Below, in pieces: positions 18,098 through 26,196 of a stretch of 64,000 nt of DNA. Source of the DNA: CAVVIH01 sp963748295 (GTDB lineage: Bacteria; Acidobacteriota; Vicinamibacteria; Vicinamibacterales; 2-12-FULL-66-21); NCBI GenBank assembly GCA_963748295.1, contig CAVVIH010000002.1:372001-436000 (forward strand). The letters run 5' to 3'. Each line of letters begins with the position of its first letter. Position 1 is the first letter of the stretch. Made by a program: the position numbers and the translations under genes. The notes below the pieces were generated by a model. That model was not told the DNA's origin. It did not search any database and saw nothing but the letters and a program-made list of their open reading frames with translations.

Positions 18098-18769
18098 ATG
18101 AAGACCTGCAGGGTCGTATCGCTCGTGGTTTGCGCGCTGTTCTGGGCCGGCGCTGCCTTTGCCCAGGATGCCGCGAAAGTTTCTCCAGAGGTCTACAAGG
18201 TCATCGTCGACAACCCGAGCGTGCGCGTACTACGGGTCTCGGTCCCGGTGGGAGGGAAGACCGCCATGCATCGACATCCCGATCACGTCGTGATTCCGCT
18301 CACGGCAGGGAAGGTGAAGTTCACCGGGCCGGACGGCAAGGCGCAGGACGCCGAACTGCCGGTCGAAACGGCCACGTTCATGCCGGCGTCCACTCACAGC
18401 GGCGAGAACACCGGCACGACAGCGGTCGACGCTCTGGTGGTCGAGTTCAAGTCAGGGGCACCCGGAAAGGCGACGCTGCCAGCGGCGCGTGAAGGACTCG
18501 CGATGAAGGTGCTCGCCGAGGGGCCTCGGGCGATGGTCTATCGCTCGACCGCGGACCCGAAGTTCCAGGAACCGGCAGGCACGAAGCACGACTACGACCA
18601 GGTCGTGATCGCGCTTGGCCCGACGCAGATGTCGCTGGCCGTCGATGGCAAGCCGGCGAAGACGTCATGGGCGCGTGGCGACGTGCAGTACATCGGCCGC
18701 GGCACGGCCCACGAGTCGAAGAACGCCAGCGCCAAGCCGGTCGACTTCATCATCGTCGCTATCAAGTAG
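18098..18769 (+). CDS. Secreted bicupin protein
   Basis: 223 residues from ATG 18098, preceded by GAGAGGAG. Signal peptide (VSLVVCALFWAGAAFAQ) followed by two similar cupin-like halves: the first with GKTAMHRHPDHVVIPL (two His of cupin motif 1) and FMPASTHSGENTG (motif 2 His), the second degenerate (YDQVVIALGPTQMSL ... VQYIGRGTAHESKN). The first half has the His-x-His and later His for metal binding; the second keeps one His. Likely a periplasmic small-molecule binding or enzymatic protein of unknown substrate. Confidence 0.78.
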   Translation: MKTCRVVSLVVCALFWAGAAFAQDAAKVSPEVYKVIVDNPSVRVLRVSVPVGGKTAMHRHPDHVVIPLTAGKVKFTGPDGKAQDAELPVETATFMPASTHSGENTGTTAVDALVVEFKSGAPGKATLPAAREGLAMKVLAEGPRAMVYRSTADPKFQEPAGTKHDYDQVVIALGPTQMSLAVDGKPAKTSWARGDVQYIGRGTAHESKNASAKPVDFIIVAIK

Positions 18770-18787
18770 CAGCGTTCGAAAGCCTGA

Positions 18788-18826
18788 GCGAGCACGTTGC
18801 GGTCATCGGGACCGAAGCGTGCTCGC
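18788..18826. terminator. Hairpin between convergent genes
   Basis: Inverted repeat GCGAGCACG (18788-18796) and CGTGCTCGC (18818-18826) with an inner CGGTC/GACCG pair, placed between the cupin gene stop (18769) and the end of the molybdenum hydroxylase gene (18838). There is no T-run on either side, so a bidirectional, Rho-assisted terminator is possible but not proven. Confidence 0.35.
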
Positions 18827-18837
18827 GTTGCGAGCCG

Positions 18838-21165
18838 TTACACCAGCTTCGTCTTCGAGATGGGCAGCTCCCGCACGCGCTTCCCGGTCGCCGCATGGAT
18901 TGCATTCGTCAGCGCCGGGATGATCGGCGGAAGTCCCGGCTCGCCGACGCCACCCGGAGGCGCATCGCTCTCGACGATGTGGACGTCGACCTGGACCGGC
19001 GCGTCGATGATCCGCGGCACCTGGAAGGTGTGGAAGTTGTTCTGCACCACGCGTCCGGCTTCGGCGGTAATCTCGCCGGTCATCGCGAGACCGATGCCCA
19101 TCACCGCAGCGCCTTCGAACTGCGCGCGCACGCGATCGGGATTGACGACGGTTCCCGCATCGACGACTTGAATCACGCGCGGGATGCGCACCCGGCCCTC
19201 GCCGTCCACCTCGACCTCGACCACCGACGCGATGTAGCTGGTGAAGCTGCGCGCCGCGACGATGCCCATTCCATGCCCTTTGGTCCGTGAACGCTTCGCC
19301 CACCCGGCGCGCTCGCCGGCGATTTCCAGGACGCGCCGGAGCCGCCGCGTGTCGAAGGGGTACTTGTCCATCGGCACGCCGTAGTTCCAGTACTCCGCGA
19401 CGCCGTCGGCCTTGAAATCCAGCACGGCGCCCGGGCCGATCAGATCCAGCTGGTACTCGAGCGGATCGCGACGCGCCGCGTGGGCCAGCTCGTCGACGAA
19501 GCTCGAGGCCGCGAACACCTGATAGATGTTGGCGACGGACCGGAACCAGCCGATGCGCACGTGCGCGTCCGCCGGACAGTTCTCCGCGCGATACGCGGGC
19601 ACGTCGAACGGCAGATCGGTCAGCCCCATTCCAAGCTCGATGTCCATCCCGTAACGTTCGCCAGCGGTGAACGTGGACGCGATCGGCGGAAACGCCGACC
19701 GCGCGAGCCACGCGGTCGGACGTCCGCGCCGGTCGACGACTGCCTTGTGCGAGACGGCGGCGCACGCGTGATAGAAGTCGAACTGCAGGTCGTCCTCGCG
19801 GCTCCAGACCACTTTGACCGGCCGCCCGACTTTCTTCGAGAGCAGCGCCGCCTCGGCGACGAAGTCCGGCTTCGACTTGCGACCGAAGCCGCCGCCGAGC
19901 AGCGTGACGTGGCACACCACGTCGCTCTTGTCGATGCCCAGTGCAGCGGCGACCGTCTCCTGTGCCGACTGCGGATTCTGGACGGGCGCCCACGCCGTCA
20001 CCTTGCCGTTGCGGAAATCCGCCACTGCCACCGGAGGCTCCATAGTCGCGTGCGCGTGGTGCGGGACGTAGTACGTAGCTTCGACGACCTTGCCGCCCTT
20101 CGCGAACTCGGCATCGACGTTGCCACGGCTGCGCGCGACCTTGCCCGGCTGCTGCACGGCGGCGAACAGCTCCTTCTTATATGCGACCGAGTCGTACGAG
20201 GCGTGCGGGCCCGGGTCCCACTCGAGCTTCAGAGCCTTGCGTCCCTTGAACGCCGCCCACGTGTTGTCGGCAATCACCGCCACGCCGCCGAGCGGCTGGA
20301 ACCCGATTGGCGGCTTCCACGGATCGAGCGTGACGACCTGACGGACGCCGCGCACGGCGAGCGCCGCCTTGTCGTCCACGGATTTCAGCGTCGCGCCGAG
20401 GACGGGCGGGTGCTCGACGGAGGCGTACAGCATTCCGTCGACTTTGGCATCCATCCCGAAGACAGCCTTGCCGCTGACGATGTCGCCGAGGTCGTAGATG
20501 GGGTGATCCTTGCCGATGTACCGCCACGCGGTCCGGGGCTTGAACTGCAGCGTCTTCGGATCCGGGACGGCAAGCTTGGCGGCTGCGGGCACGAGCGTGC
20601 CGTACGCGGCGCGGCGGCCCGACGGCTTGTGCACGACCTCGTGCAGGCCGGTTTCGCACTCCGTCGCCGGCACCTGCCATTGCGCGGCGGCGGCCTGGAT
20701 CAGCATCACGCGCGCCGATGCGCCGGCCTGCCGGAACGCGTCGAAGAAGTCGCGAATGGATTTCGATCCGTCAGTGTTCTGATCGCCGTATCGCGGGTCG
20801 CCGACGCCCTGCGCGATCCTGACGCGCGCCCAATCGGCGTCGAGCTCGTCGGCGGCGACCATCGGCAGCGACGTGCGGATGCCCGTGCCCATTTCCGAGC
20901 GGTGCGTCACGATGTGCACGGTGCCGTCGGGATCGATGCCGAGATAGACCGTCGGATGGAGCGCGGCGCCGTCCACCGCCGAGCGGAACCCGAGTGTCTG
21001 CTCGACCGGGGACTCGGGCACGAAGCGGCAGGCGACCACGAATGCACCTGCCGACAGGATGCCGCCGAGAAAATGACGCCGGCTGACGTTCGCGGTGACG
21101 ACGGACCTGCCCTGGGCGAGCGGAGCGAGTCGAAGCGGCCTGCCCTGAGCTTGTCGAAGGGTCAT
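18838..21165 (-). CDS. iorB: Molybdenum hydroxylase large subunit (isoquinoline 1-oxidoreductase beta type)
   Basis: 775 residues. Tat-type signal (SRRHFLGGILSAGAFVVAC) follows an unusual 25-residue N-terminal extension. Domains: N-terminal MoCo-binding part, an a/b hammerhead domain at about 210-290 (GKAVFGMDAKVDGMLYASV), MoCo-binding motifs LLGGGFGRKSKPDF and VVWSREDDLQFDFYH, and the C-terminal catalytic-Glu motif GGVGEPGLPPIIPALTNAI. The protein is the MoCo subunit of a periplasm-facing hydroxylase acting on N-heterocycles or aldehydes; electrons pass to the 2Fe-2S subunit encoded just upstream. Stop of iorA and start of this gene overlap as ATGA. The symbol is by family resemblance; substrate unknown. 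Confidence 0.85.
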   Translation of the reverse strand: MTLRQAQGRPLRLAPLAQGRSVVTANVSRRHFLGGILSAGAFVVACRFVPESPVEQTLGFRSAVDGAALHPTVYLGIDPDGTVHIVTHRSEMGTGIRTSLPMVAADELDADWARVRIAQGVGDPRYGDQNTDGSKSIRDFFDAFRQAGASARVMLIQAAAAQWQVPATECETGLHEVVHKPSGRRAAYGTLVPAAAKLAVPDPKTLQFKPRTAWRYIGKDHPIYDLGDIVSGKAVFGMDAKVDGMLYASVEHPPVLGATLKSVDDKAALAVRGVRQVVTLDPWKPPIGFQPLGGVAVIADNTWAAFKGRKALKLEWDPGPHASYDSVAYKKELFAAVQQPGKVARSRGNVDAEFAKGGKVVEATYYVPHHAHATMEPPVAVADFRNGKVTAWAPVQNPQSAQETVAAALGIDKSDVVCHVTLLGGGFGRKSKPDFVAEAALLSKKVGRPVKVVWSREDDLQFDFYHACAAVSHKAVVDRRGRPTAWLARSAFPPIASTFTAGERYGMDIELGMGLTDLPFDVPAYRAENCPADAHVRIGWFRSVANIYQVFAASSFVDELAHAARRDPLEYQLDLIGPGAVLDFKADGVAEYWNYGVPMDKYPFDTRRLRRVLEIAGERAGWAKRSRTKGHGMGIVAARSFTSYIASVVEVEVDGEGRVRIPRVIQVVDAGTVVNPDRVRAQFEGAAVMGIGLAMTGEITAEAGRVVQNNFHTFQVPRIIDAPVQVDVHIVESDAPPGGVGEPGLPPIIPALTNAIHAATGKRVRELPISKTKLV
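21106..21160. repeat. Two adjacent dispersed-repeat units inside iorB start
   Basis: Two units beginning CCTGCCCTG and ending GTCGAAG lie head to tail: 21106-21135 (with GGGCGAGCGGAGCGA in the middle) and 21139-21160 (with AGCTTGTCGAAGG). The same consensus words are known as short dispersed repeats in many GC-rich genomes. They encode the first 25 residues of the large-subunit protein, upstream of its Tat signal. Confidence 0.6.
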
Positions 21166-21617
21166 GACTGTGTCTCCGCCGCGCGCTTGATGGCCGCGCG
21201 AATGCGCTGATAGGTTCCGCAGCGGCAGATGTTGCCGGCCATCGCCGTATCGATGTCGGCGTCGGTGGGACGCGGCTTCTCGGCGAGGAGCGCCGCGGCC
21301 TGCATAATCTGTCCGACCTGGCAGTAGCCGCACTGCGCGACATTGCCGGCGATCCAGGCGCGCTGAACCGGATGACTGTGGTCTCGGCTGAGTCCTTCGA
21401 TGGTGACGATGCTGCGGCCGTCGATCCCTGACATCGGGTACTGGCACGACCGCATCGCCTTGCCGTCGACGTGCACCGTGCACGCGCCGCACATCCCGAT
21501 CCCACAGCCGAACTTGGTGCCGGTCAGCCCCAGTTCGTCTCTCAGATACCACAGCAGCGGTGTGTCGGGGTCGCCGTCGAACGACCGGCTCGACCCGTTG
21601 AGCGTGAACGTGGCCAT
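21162..21617 (-). CDS. iorA: 2Fe-2S subunit of molybdenum hydroxylase (isoquinoline 1-oxidoreductase alpha type)
   Basis: 151 residues from ATG 21617 with GAGGA upstream. N-terminal plant-type ferredoxin domain with the cluster ligands in GCGIGMCGACTVH and a further Cys at RSCQYPM; C-terminal helical [2Fe-2S] domain with CGYCQVGQIM and NICRCGTYQRI. This is the small electron-transfer subunit of a two-subunit (not three-subunit) hydroxylase of the isoquinoline oxidoreductase/aldehyde oxidase group. The upstream extension to 21731 is not used because it lacks coding character. Directly followed by iorB with overlapping stop/start. No XdhC/MocA-type maturation gene is near. Confidence 0.9.
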   Translation of the reverse strand: MATFTLNGSSRSFDGDPDTPLLWYLRDELGLTGTKFGCGIGMCGACTVHVDGKAMRSCQYPMSGIDGRSIVTIEGLSRDHSHPVQRAWIAGNVAQCGYCQVGQIMQAAALLAEKPRPTDADIDTAMAGNICRCGTYQRIRAAIKRAAETQS

Positions 21618-21795
21618 AGCGCAGATCCTCGTGTGATGTGACGCATACGCTAGACGTCCGCGCGCCCGAGCGCAAGCAATTCCTTCAGGCTCGGTGTACG
21701 GCAATTCGAGGACGCGGTCGTGCAGCTGCACTGCGAGGTGCGTCGGGGAGGGTGAGTTTCTTTGGAGTTAGAGGAGAGGGAGGAAGCGAAGGCCA

Positions 21796-22057
21796 CGGAG
21801 AAGTTCACACAGGAGGCACGGAGGCGCGGAGGACGCACGGAGCTGAAAGCCTAGTCGCCCTGACAGAGTTGCCTGTGTCGCCGCGCTGCGCGCGGCACGA
21901 ATCGGACAACGCTCGTGAATACAAATGGCGAATGCAGACCAGCGCCACTTGTAGTTCACGAGCGTTGCCCGATTCGGCCAGCCGGCCGAAGGCCGGCGGG
22001 CCACAGGCAACCTCCGTGTACCTCCGCGGCTCCGTGGCTCCTGTGTGAACTTCTCCG
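21796..22057. repeat. Nested 262-bp palindrome (MITE-like), gene-free stretch
   Basis: Outer 20-base arms are exact inverse complements (21796-21815, starting CGGAGAAGTTCACACAGG, and 22038-22057). Inward, the arms continue imperfectly (CACGGAG/CTCCGTG words, then GTTGCCTGTG near 21869 with CACAGGCAAC near 22002), each arm carries its own small GC hairpin, followed by CGAATCGG-CAACGCTCGTGAA paired with its inverse at 21952-21976, and a central TACAAATGGCG / CGCCACTTGTA pair. The whole can fold into one cruciform. The left arm has an extra piece of about 27 bases. The stretch 21618-22067 holds no gene apart from this element. Confidence 0.75.
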
Positions 22058-22067
22058 CGACCTCCGC

Positions 22068-22181
22068 CTACTTGAAGAACACGTTCCCGATGGCGACCAC
22101 CAGAGCGAGGATCATCATTACAAACCAGACCCAGTAGAGAGGTCGCCGGACCTTGAGTGGCGCGCGGTCGAGTTCGCTCAT
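22068..22181 (-). CDS. 37-aa single-span membrane protein
   Basis: ATG 22181 to TAG 22068 encodes a polar/basic N-terminus (MSELDRAPLKVRRPLY) followed by one hydrophobic helix (VWFVMMILALVVAIGNVFF) and Lys. The TAGAAT hexamer seven bases upstream of the ATG and absence of a Shine-Dalgarno fit a leaderless start. It lies 19 bases after the PEP-CTERM gene on the same strand and immediately before the palindromic element. The clean charge/hydrophobicity layout argues for a real membrane microprotein; no family known to me. Confidence 0.6.
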   Translation of the reverse strand: MSELDRAPLKVRRPLYWVWFVMMILALVVAIGNVFFK

Positions 22182-22200
22182 GGCGCCGATTCTAGCACCA

Positions 22201-22848
22201 CTACCTCGCGTGAGCTGTAGGCGCCCGTCCCCTCCACCTCCCGCGAGACCGCAGACCGAGCCCGAGTCCCGTGGCGACGAGCGCGAGCGTGGCAGGCTCG
22301 GGAACGGGATCGGGATTCGGACCCGGCGTGCCTCCCGGACGTATCCCCTCGATACTCACGACACCGCGGTACTGCCACTGACGGAAGGGGACGCCGTTCT
22401 CGATGCCCTCTTGTCGCAGGAACGCATCCAGGCGGAAGCTGATCGCCGTGATCACGTCCCCGGGCTGAGGGATCATCGTGAAGGTCGGCGGGAGGCCTTC
22501 GAAATCGTCCTCGGCGCCCCAGCCGCCATCCGCGAAGCGAAGCGAGGACCGAACCCGATCGGTCACCCCGTTCGTGAGCATCGACGCTGCCAACGCGAAG
22601 TCGGGATCGCTCTCGGCAGTTGAGCGGAACGTGCGGCCCACATCGTCAGCAGTTAGCACCACGCCGAAGAGATCCGCGCCCGCATCTGGAAAGCCCCAGA
22701 AGAAAACGCCGGGAAGTCCGAGCTGGATGCTCTCTCTGCTTCCCTGGTCGGACGCAATCAGGTGCCGGCCAAGCACCACAGGATCGCCGTGCGCGGGAGA
22801 CGGGAAGAAACAGCTGAGCATCAGGAGCGTGATGGACGTGCGTTTCAT
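22201..22848 (-). CDS. PEP-CTERM sorting-domain protein
   Basis: 215 residues from ATG 22848 with AGGAGG upstream. Signal peptide at the N-terminus (SITLLMLSCFFPSPAHG), a beta-rich middle, and a C-terminal sorting signal: VPEPATLALVATGLGLGL followed by an Arg-rich tail. This is the PEP-CTERM signal recognised by exosortase/EpsH systems, so the protein is expected to be processed and displayed with exopolysaccharide. No exosortase gene is in this window. The middle domain (residues 25-165) has no recognised family. Confidence 0.85.
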   Translation of the reverse strand: MKRTSITLLMLSCFFPSPAHGDPVVLGRHLIASDQGSRESIQLGLPGVFFWGFPDAGADLFGVVLTADDVGRTFRSTAESDPDFALAASMLTNGVTDRVRSSLRFADGGWGAEDDFEGLPPTFTMIPQPGDVITAISFRLDAFLRQEGIENGVPFRQWQYRGVVSIEGIRPGGTPGPNPDPVPEPATLALVATGLGLGLRSRGRWRGRAPTAHAR

Positions 22849-23021
22849 GATCGATGACCTCCTGCCGGGCTCGCACACGACGGACGTGCTATGACGCGGG
22901 CACCAGACTGCAAGCCGAAGGCCGTTGCGGCAAGTCTCGGTACTGTTCCTGAATCGCTGGACGAGTGGCAGGCCGAGGAGGACAATGGCGAAAAGGCGCT
23001 CTCTTTTGTGGAGAGAAAACC

Positions 23022-24329
23022 ATGTATCGCCCAGTCCTGCGGACCATTCTTCTCGCGGCCTTCCTGTCGTCGAGCTTCAGCGTCGTGGCGCAGAAGAGCA
23101 GCAAGGCGTGGTGGCCTCAATTCAGAGGGCCGAATGCCTCGGGCCTCGGCGCCGGCACGCCGCCCGTTCACTTCGGCCCCGACCAGAATGTTCTTTGGAA
23201 GATTCCAGTGGGGCCTGGACTGTCGTCACCGATCGTGTCGGACGACCGTGTTTTCCTGACGGAATTCGACGCGGCGAACAAGCGCCTCTCCACCCTCTGC
23301 ATCCATAGCGGCACCGGGAAAATCCTCTGGCGGCGCACTGTGACGCCCGAACAAATCGAAAAAGTTCATGAGCTGAGCAGCCCGGCCGGCGCCACGCCTG
23401 CTACCGACGGAGACAGCGTTTACGTCTACTTCGGATCGTACGGGCTGCTGTCTTACGACCTGAACGGAAACCTGAAATGGGAACGGCGACTTCCTTTACC
23501 CGAGAATCCCTATGGGGCAGTCTCTTCACCGATCGTCGCCGGTGAATTGCTGGTGCTCAACCATCAGGGGAAAGACGCCTACCTGCTTGCCGTCAATCGC
23601 CGTGACGGTCGGACGATCTGGAAGACGGACCGTTCGATGTTTCAGTATGGGTGGTCGACTCCGGTGCACTGGCGTCATGACGGCATCGACGAGATCGTCG
23701 TGCTCGGAGGTGACTTCAAGCCGAACCAGCGTCTGATGGCCTACGCCCTTACGGATGGAGCCGAGCGATGGTGGGTAGGAGGACTGCCGCCGTCCGGGAA
23801 GAGCACACCAGTCATTGGCGACGGTCTGCTGTTTTTCGCCGCGCCGGACATCATTCTCGAGACGGCCGCCGAACGGGGTAACCCTGAGCGGGCGGCGCAG
23901 TTCTATGCGAACAACTCGGCTCGCGTCGTGGCAGTACGTCCGGGCGGCACCGGTGAAGTGAGCCAGGCGAATATCGCGTGGTCGGAGAGGAAGGGTGTGC
24001 CAGGTGTTCCGTCACCGCTGTACTACAACGGACGACTGTACACTTTCCAGAATGGCGGTCTTGTTTCCTGTCGAGTCGCGAAGACCGGCGAGTTGTTGTA
24101 CACCGCGCGGCTGGGAGCGCCGGGCTATTACTATTCGTCACCGGTCGCTGCGGACGAAAAGATCTACATTGCGTCCGAAGAAGGCGTCGTTGTGGTGCTG
24201 GATGCTGGTGCAAAGCTCAATGTGCTGGCAACAAACAAGCTCGACGGCGCGATACTGGCCACACCGGCATTGGCCGACAGACACATCTATATAAGAACCG
24301 ACGGCCACCTGTACGCTTTCGGCAAGTGA
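23022..24329 (+). CDS. Secreted PQQ-like beta-propeller protein
   Basis: 435 residues from ATG 23022 (GGAGAG just upstream). Signal peptide (TILLAAFLSSSFSVVAQ), then WWPQFRGPNASGLG, the usual opening of secreted PQQ-like propeller proteins. Repeated blade motifs follow (NVLWKIPVGPGLSSPIVSDD, GKILWRRT, GNLKWERRLPLP, GRTIWKTDRS, TGELLYTARLG). No catalytic PQQ-dehydrogenase residues are evident; it may be a protein-binding or structural propeller, as BamB-like proteins are. Its stop overlaps the GTG start of the DUF983 gene, so the two are likely cotranscribed. Confidence 0.85.
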   Translation: MYRPVLRTILLAAFLSSSFSVVAQKSSKAWWPQFRGPNASGLGAGTPPVHFGPDQNVLWKIPVGPGLSSPIVSDDRVFLTEFDAANKRLSTLCIHSGTGKILWRRTVTPEQIEKVHELSSPAGATPATDGDSVYVYFGSYGLLSYDLNGNLKWERRLPLPENPYGAVSSPIVAGELLVLNHQGKDAYLLAVNRRDGRTIWKTDRSMFQYGWSTPVHWRHDGIDEIVVLGGDFKPNQRLMAYALTDGAERWWVGGLPPSGKSTPVIGDGLLFFAAPDIILETAAERGNPERAAQFYANNSARVVAVRPGGTGEVSQANIAWSERKGVPGVPSPLYYNGRLYTFQNGGLVSCRVAKTGELLYTARLGAPGYYYSSPVAADEKIYIASEEGVVVVLDAGAKLNVLATNKLDGAILATPALADRHIYIRTDGHLYAFGK

Positions 24330-24766
24330 CGCGTACCACCGCCGACTCCAAATTGGTCGTTGCGGCGCTTCGGCGCGGGCTGCGCAAGCGCTGCCCGCAC
24401 TGCGGTGAGGGACGGCTGTTTTCCGGGTGGTCGTTTTTCGACCGTTGTTCGGTCTGCGGCCTGGTGTTCGCGCGGAATTCCGGCGATACCTGGGCCTTCA
24501 CCATCTTCGGCGATCGGCTCCCACTTGTCGCGATGATCGCCGTGATCTATTTCGGCGTGCTGCGTTCGCATCGGGCGCTGGGCGTGACGATGCTCGTCAT
24601 GCTGGCGGCGCTGGCGGTCTGGACGACGCCGAACCGCTGGGGCGTCGGGATCGCGCTGCACTACCTGTCGCGCGTGTACTGGCCCGATCCGGCGGATCCG
24701 ATCCCGCCGCCCATGACGGCCGCTCCTCGCATGACTGCACAGTCCGCCGATCACCCCGGCGGCTAG
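24326..24766 (+). CDS. DUF983 family membrane protein with zinc-ribbon start
   Basis: 146 residues from GTG 24326, overlapping the previous stop (GTGA). A Cys-rich N-terminus KRCPHCGEGRLFSGW ... DRCSVCGLVF forms a zinc ribbon, followed by GDTWAFTIFGDRLP and two or three hydrophobic helices (VAMIAVIYFGVL, LVMLAALAVWTTP). This order is that of DUF983 proteins, found across bacteria with unknown function. A longer ORF upstream lies inside the propeller gene and is rejected. Confidence 0.85.
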   Translation: MTRTTADSKLVVAALRRGLRKRCPHCGEGRLFSGWSFFDRCSVCGLVFARNSGDTWAFTIFGDRLPLVAMIAVIYFGVLRSHRALGVTMLVMLAALAVWTTPNRWGVGIALHYLSRVYWPDPADPIPPPMTAAPRMTAQSADHPGG

Positions 24767-24827
24767 CAGCCACGGCTCATTGTCGCCTGTTCAGCACGCG
24801 TTCAGGAACAACTGCTATCGTGACCGC

Positions 24828-25571
24828 ATGAATTCCATCTTTTACGACTTCGGCTACAGCTGGTCGCTGCGTTACGCGATGCTCGCGCCACCGATTGTTG
24901 CGGGCATTCTTGCGGCAATTGCCATGTGGCGCTCCTGGCCGCGCTGGGTGTTCCTCCCACTGACGCTGCTCGCCATCTGGGGCGCAGTCGCGGTGGTGAT
25001 CCTCAACCTGATGCTCGGCCGCCCGATGTCGCTGCCGACCGAGCGCTTCCTGACCTCGGGTTCCGGGCGAGTGCTCGACGTCGGCGCGGGATCCGGACGT
25101 GCAGCCATCGGGGTCCTGCTGGCACGGCCGCAGACCACCGCGATCGGCGTGGACATCTACAGCGGGTACTGGGGCATCGACGAGAACACGCCGGAGCGCT
25201 TCATGAGAAACGCGCAGATTGCTGGTGTGACCGAGCGCGCCTCCGCCCGAGTGGGTGACATGCGAGAATTGCCGTTCGGCGATGGAGAATTCGACGCCGT
25301 GGTCAGCTCCTATGCCGTCGATCATCTGCGGCGGGGGGAGCGCTCGAAGGCGATTGGGGAAGTCGCGCGGGTCCTCAAGCCGGGCGGGCAGTTCCTGCTG
25401 ATGGTCATTCGGGTGGACTGGCGGACCTGGCTCATCTCACCGCTGCTCGCGCATCATCCGTCGCAGGATCCGGAACCATGGCGCGGATGGCTTCGCGAGA
25501 ATGGATTCAGCCTGGAGGAAGAAGGGACGCGACTCGCGACGTTGTATTTTCTGGCGAGGAAGAAGGCGTAG
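24828..25571 (+). CDS. Membrane-anchored SAM-dependent methyltransferase
   Basis: 247 residues from ATG 24828. Two N-terminal hydrophobic helices (MLAPPIVAGILAAIAMW and VFLPLTLLAIWGAVAVVI) precede a class I methyltransferase domain with motif I VLDVGAGSGRAAIGV, motif II end IGVDIYSG, motif IV FDAVVSSYAVDHL and the LKPGGQFLLMVI strand. So the catalytic domain is tethered to the cytoplasmic membrane. Substrate unknown. TATCGT lies six bases upstream of the ATG, consistent with a leaderless message. Confidence 0.82.
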   Translation: MNSIFYDFGYSWSLRYAMLAPPIVAGILAAIAMWRSWPRWVFLPLTLLAIWGAVAVVILNLMLGRPMSLPTERFLTSGSGRVLDVGAGSGRAAIGVLLARPQTTAIGVDIYSGYWGIDENTPERFMRNAQIAGVTERASARVGDMRELPFGDGEFDAVVSSYAVDHLRRGERSKAIGEVARVLKPGGQFLLMVIRVDWRTWLISPLLAHHPSQDPEPWRGWLRENGFSLEEEGTRLATLYFLARKKA

Positions 25572-25651
25572 ATGGTGTACCGAAGACGACCAGTAGTACG
25601 AGGAGGCGCGCCAGACGAGCGCGCCTCCCCGACGGCTCATCCTGCAGCGGC

Positions 25652-26131
25652 TTACTGCTTGTTGTAGACCGACTTCGTCGTGAAATCGCCCTGTGGGGTT
25701 TTCGCCACGCGCGCGATCGTGAGCACCTTGCCATCGGGCGACAGCGTCCAGGTGTCGTTCAACTGAATGGCATTTCCCTGCGCCTCGAAGGACGCGGACA
25801 CCGCGAGACTCTGACCTTCCCACTTGGCGCTGGTGGCCACCGGATGCTCGGCGCCCATCATCGAGATCTTGTTCGTGCTTTCCTTGCCGTCCGTGCTGAA
25901 CGCGCGGGTGTTCGAGGTCTCTCCGGCCGCACTCTTCTGCGTCGTCGTGATCTTGACGTTCGGCTCCTTGTGATCGATGTCGTGGACGATCGAGTCCGGG
26001 GCCGGCATCTGGCCGAAATCGCTCTTGGCCGCATCGAGACTCCACTTGCCGGTGAAATCAGGTTTGGCGCCCTGCGACCAGGCAGGGGAGGAGAGGAAAC
26101 TGATCAATACGGCGAGTACAAGGTGCGTCAT
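25652..26131 (-). CDS. Secreted lipocalin-like small protein
   Basis: 159 residues from ATG 26131. Signal peptide (LVLAVLISFLSSPAWSQ) then DFTGKWSLDAAKSDFGQMPAPDSI, a pattern common in Acidobacteriota secreted proteins with a predicted lipocalin-like beta barrel, followed by alternating strands ending in LTIARVAKTPQGDF. No catalytic motif. Function unknown. TACGCT lies six bases before the start. Confidence 0.75.
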   Translation of the reverse strand: MTHLVLAVLISFLSSPAWSQGAKPDFTGKWSLDAAKSDFGQMPAPDSIVHDIDHKEPNVKITTTQKSAAGETSNTRAFSTDGKESTNKISMMGAEHPVATSAKWEGQSLAVSASFEAQGNAIQLNDTWTLSPDGKVLTIARVAKTPQGDFTTKSVYNKQ

Positions 26132-26196
26132 GTCGCGAGCGTATCACTTCACGGCCGCGGCGTCTCGGCTCGCGCGAAAAGGCGCTGAACCCGCGT

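Noticed and set aside
19480..21210. 576-aa plus-strand ORF over iorB
   Set aside because: Antisense shadow of a clear molybdenum hydroxylase; sequence has no domain-like pattern.
21166..21675. Upstream fusion of iorB frame over iorA
   Set aside because: Different frame from the 2Fe-2S protein, which is clearly encoded there; the iorB signal peptide starts at 21165.
21638..22048. 136-aa ORF in the palindromic region
   Set aside because: Encoded by repeat sequence with inverted arms; no coding signal.
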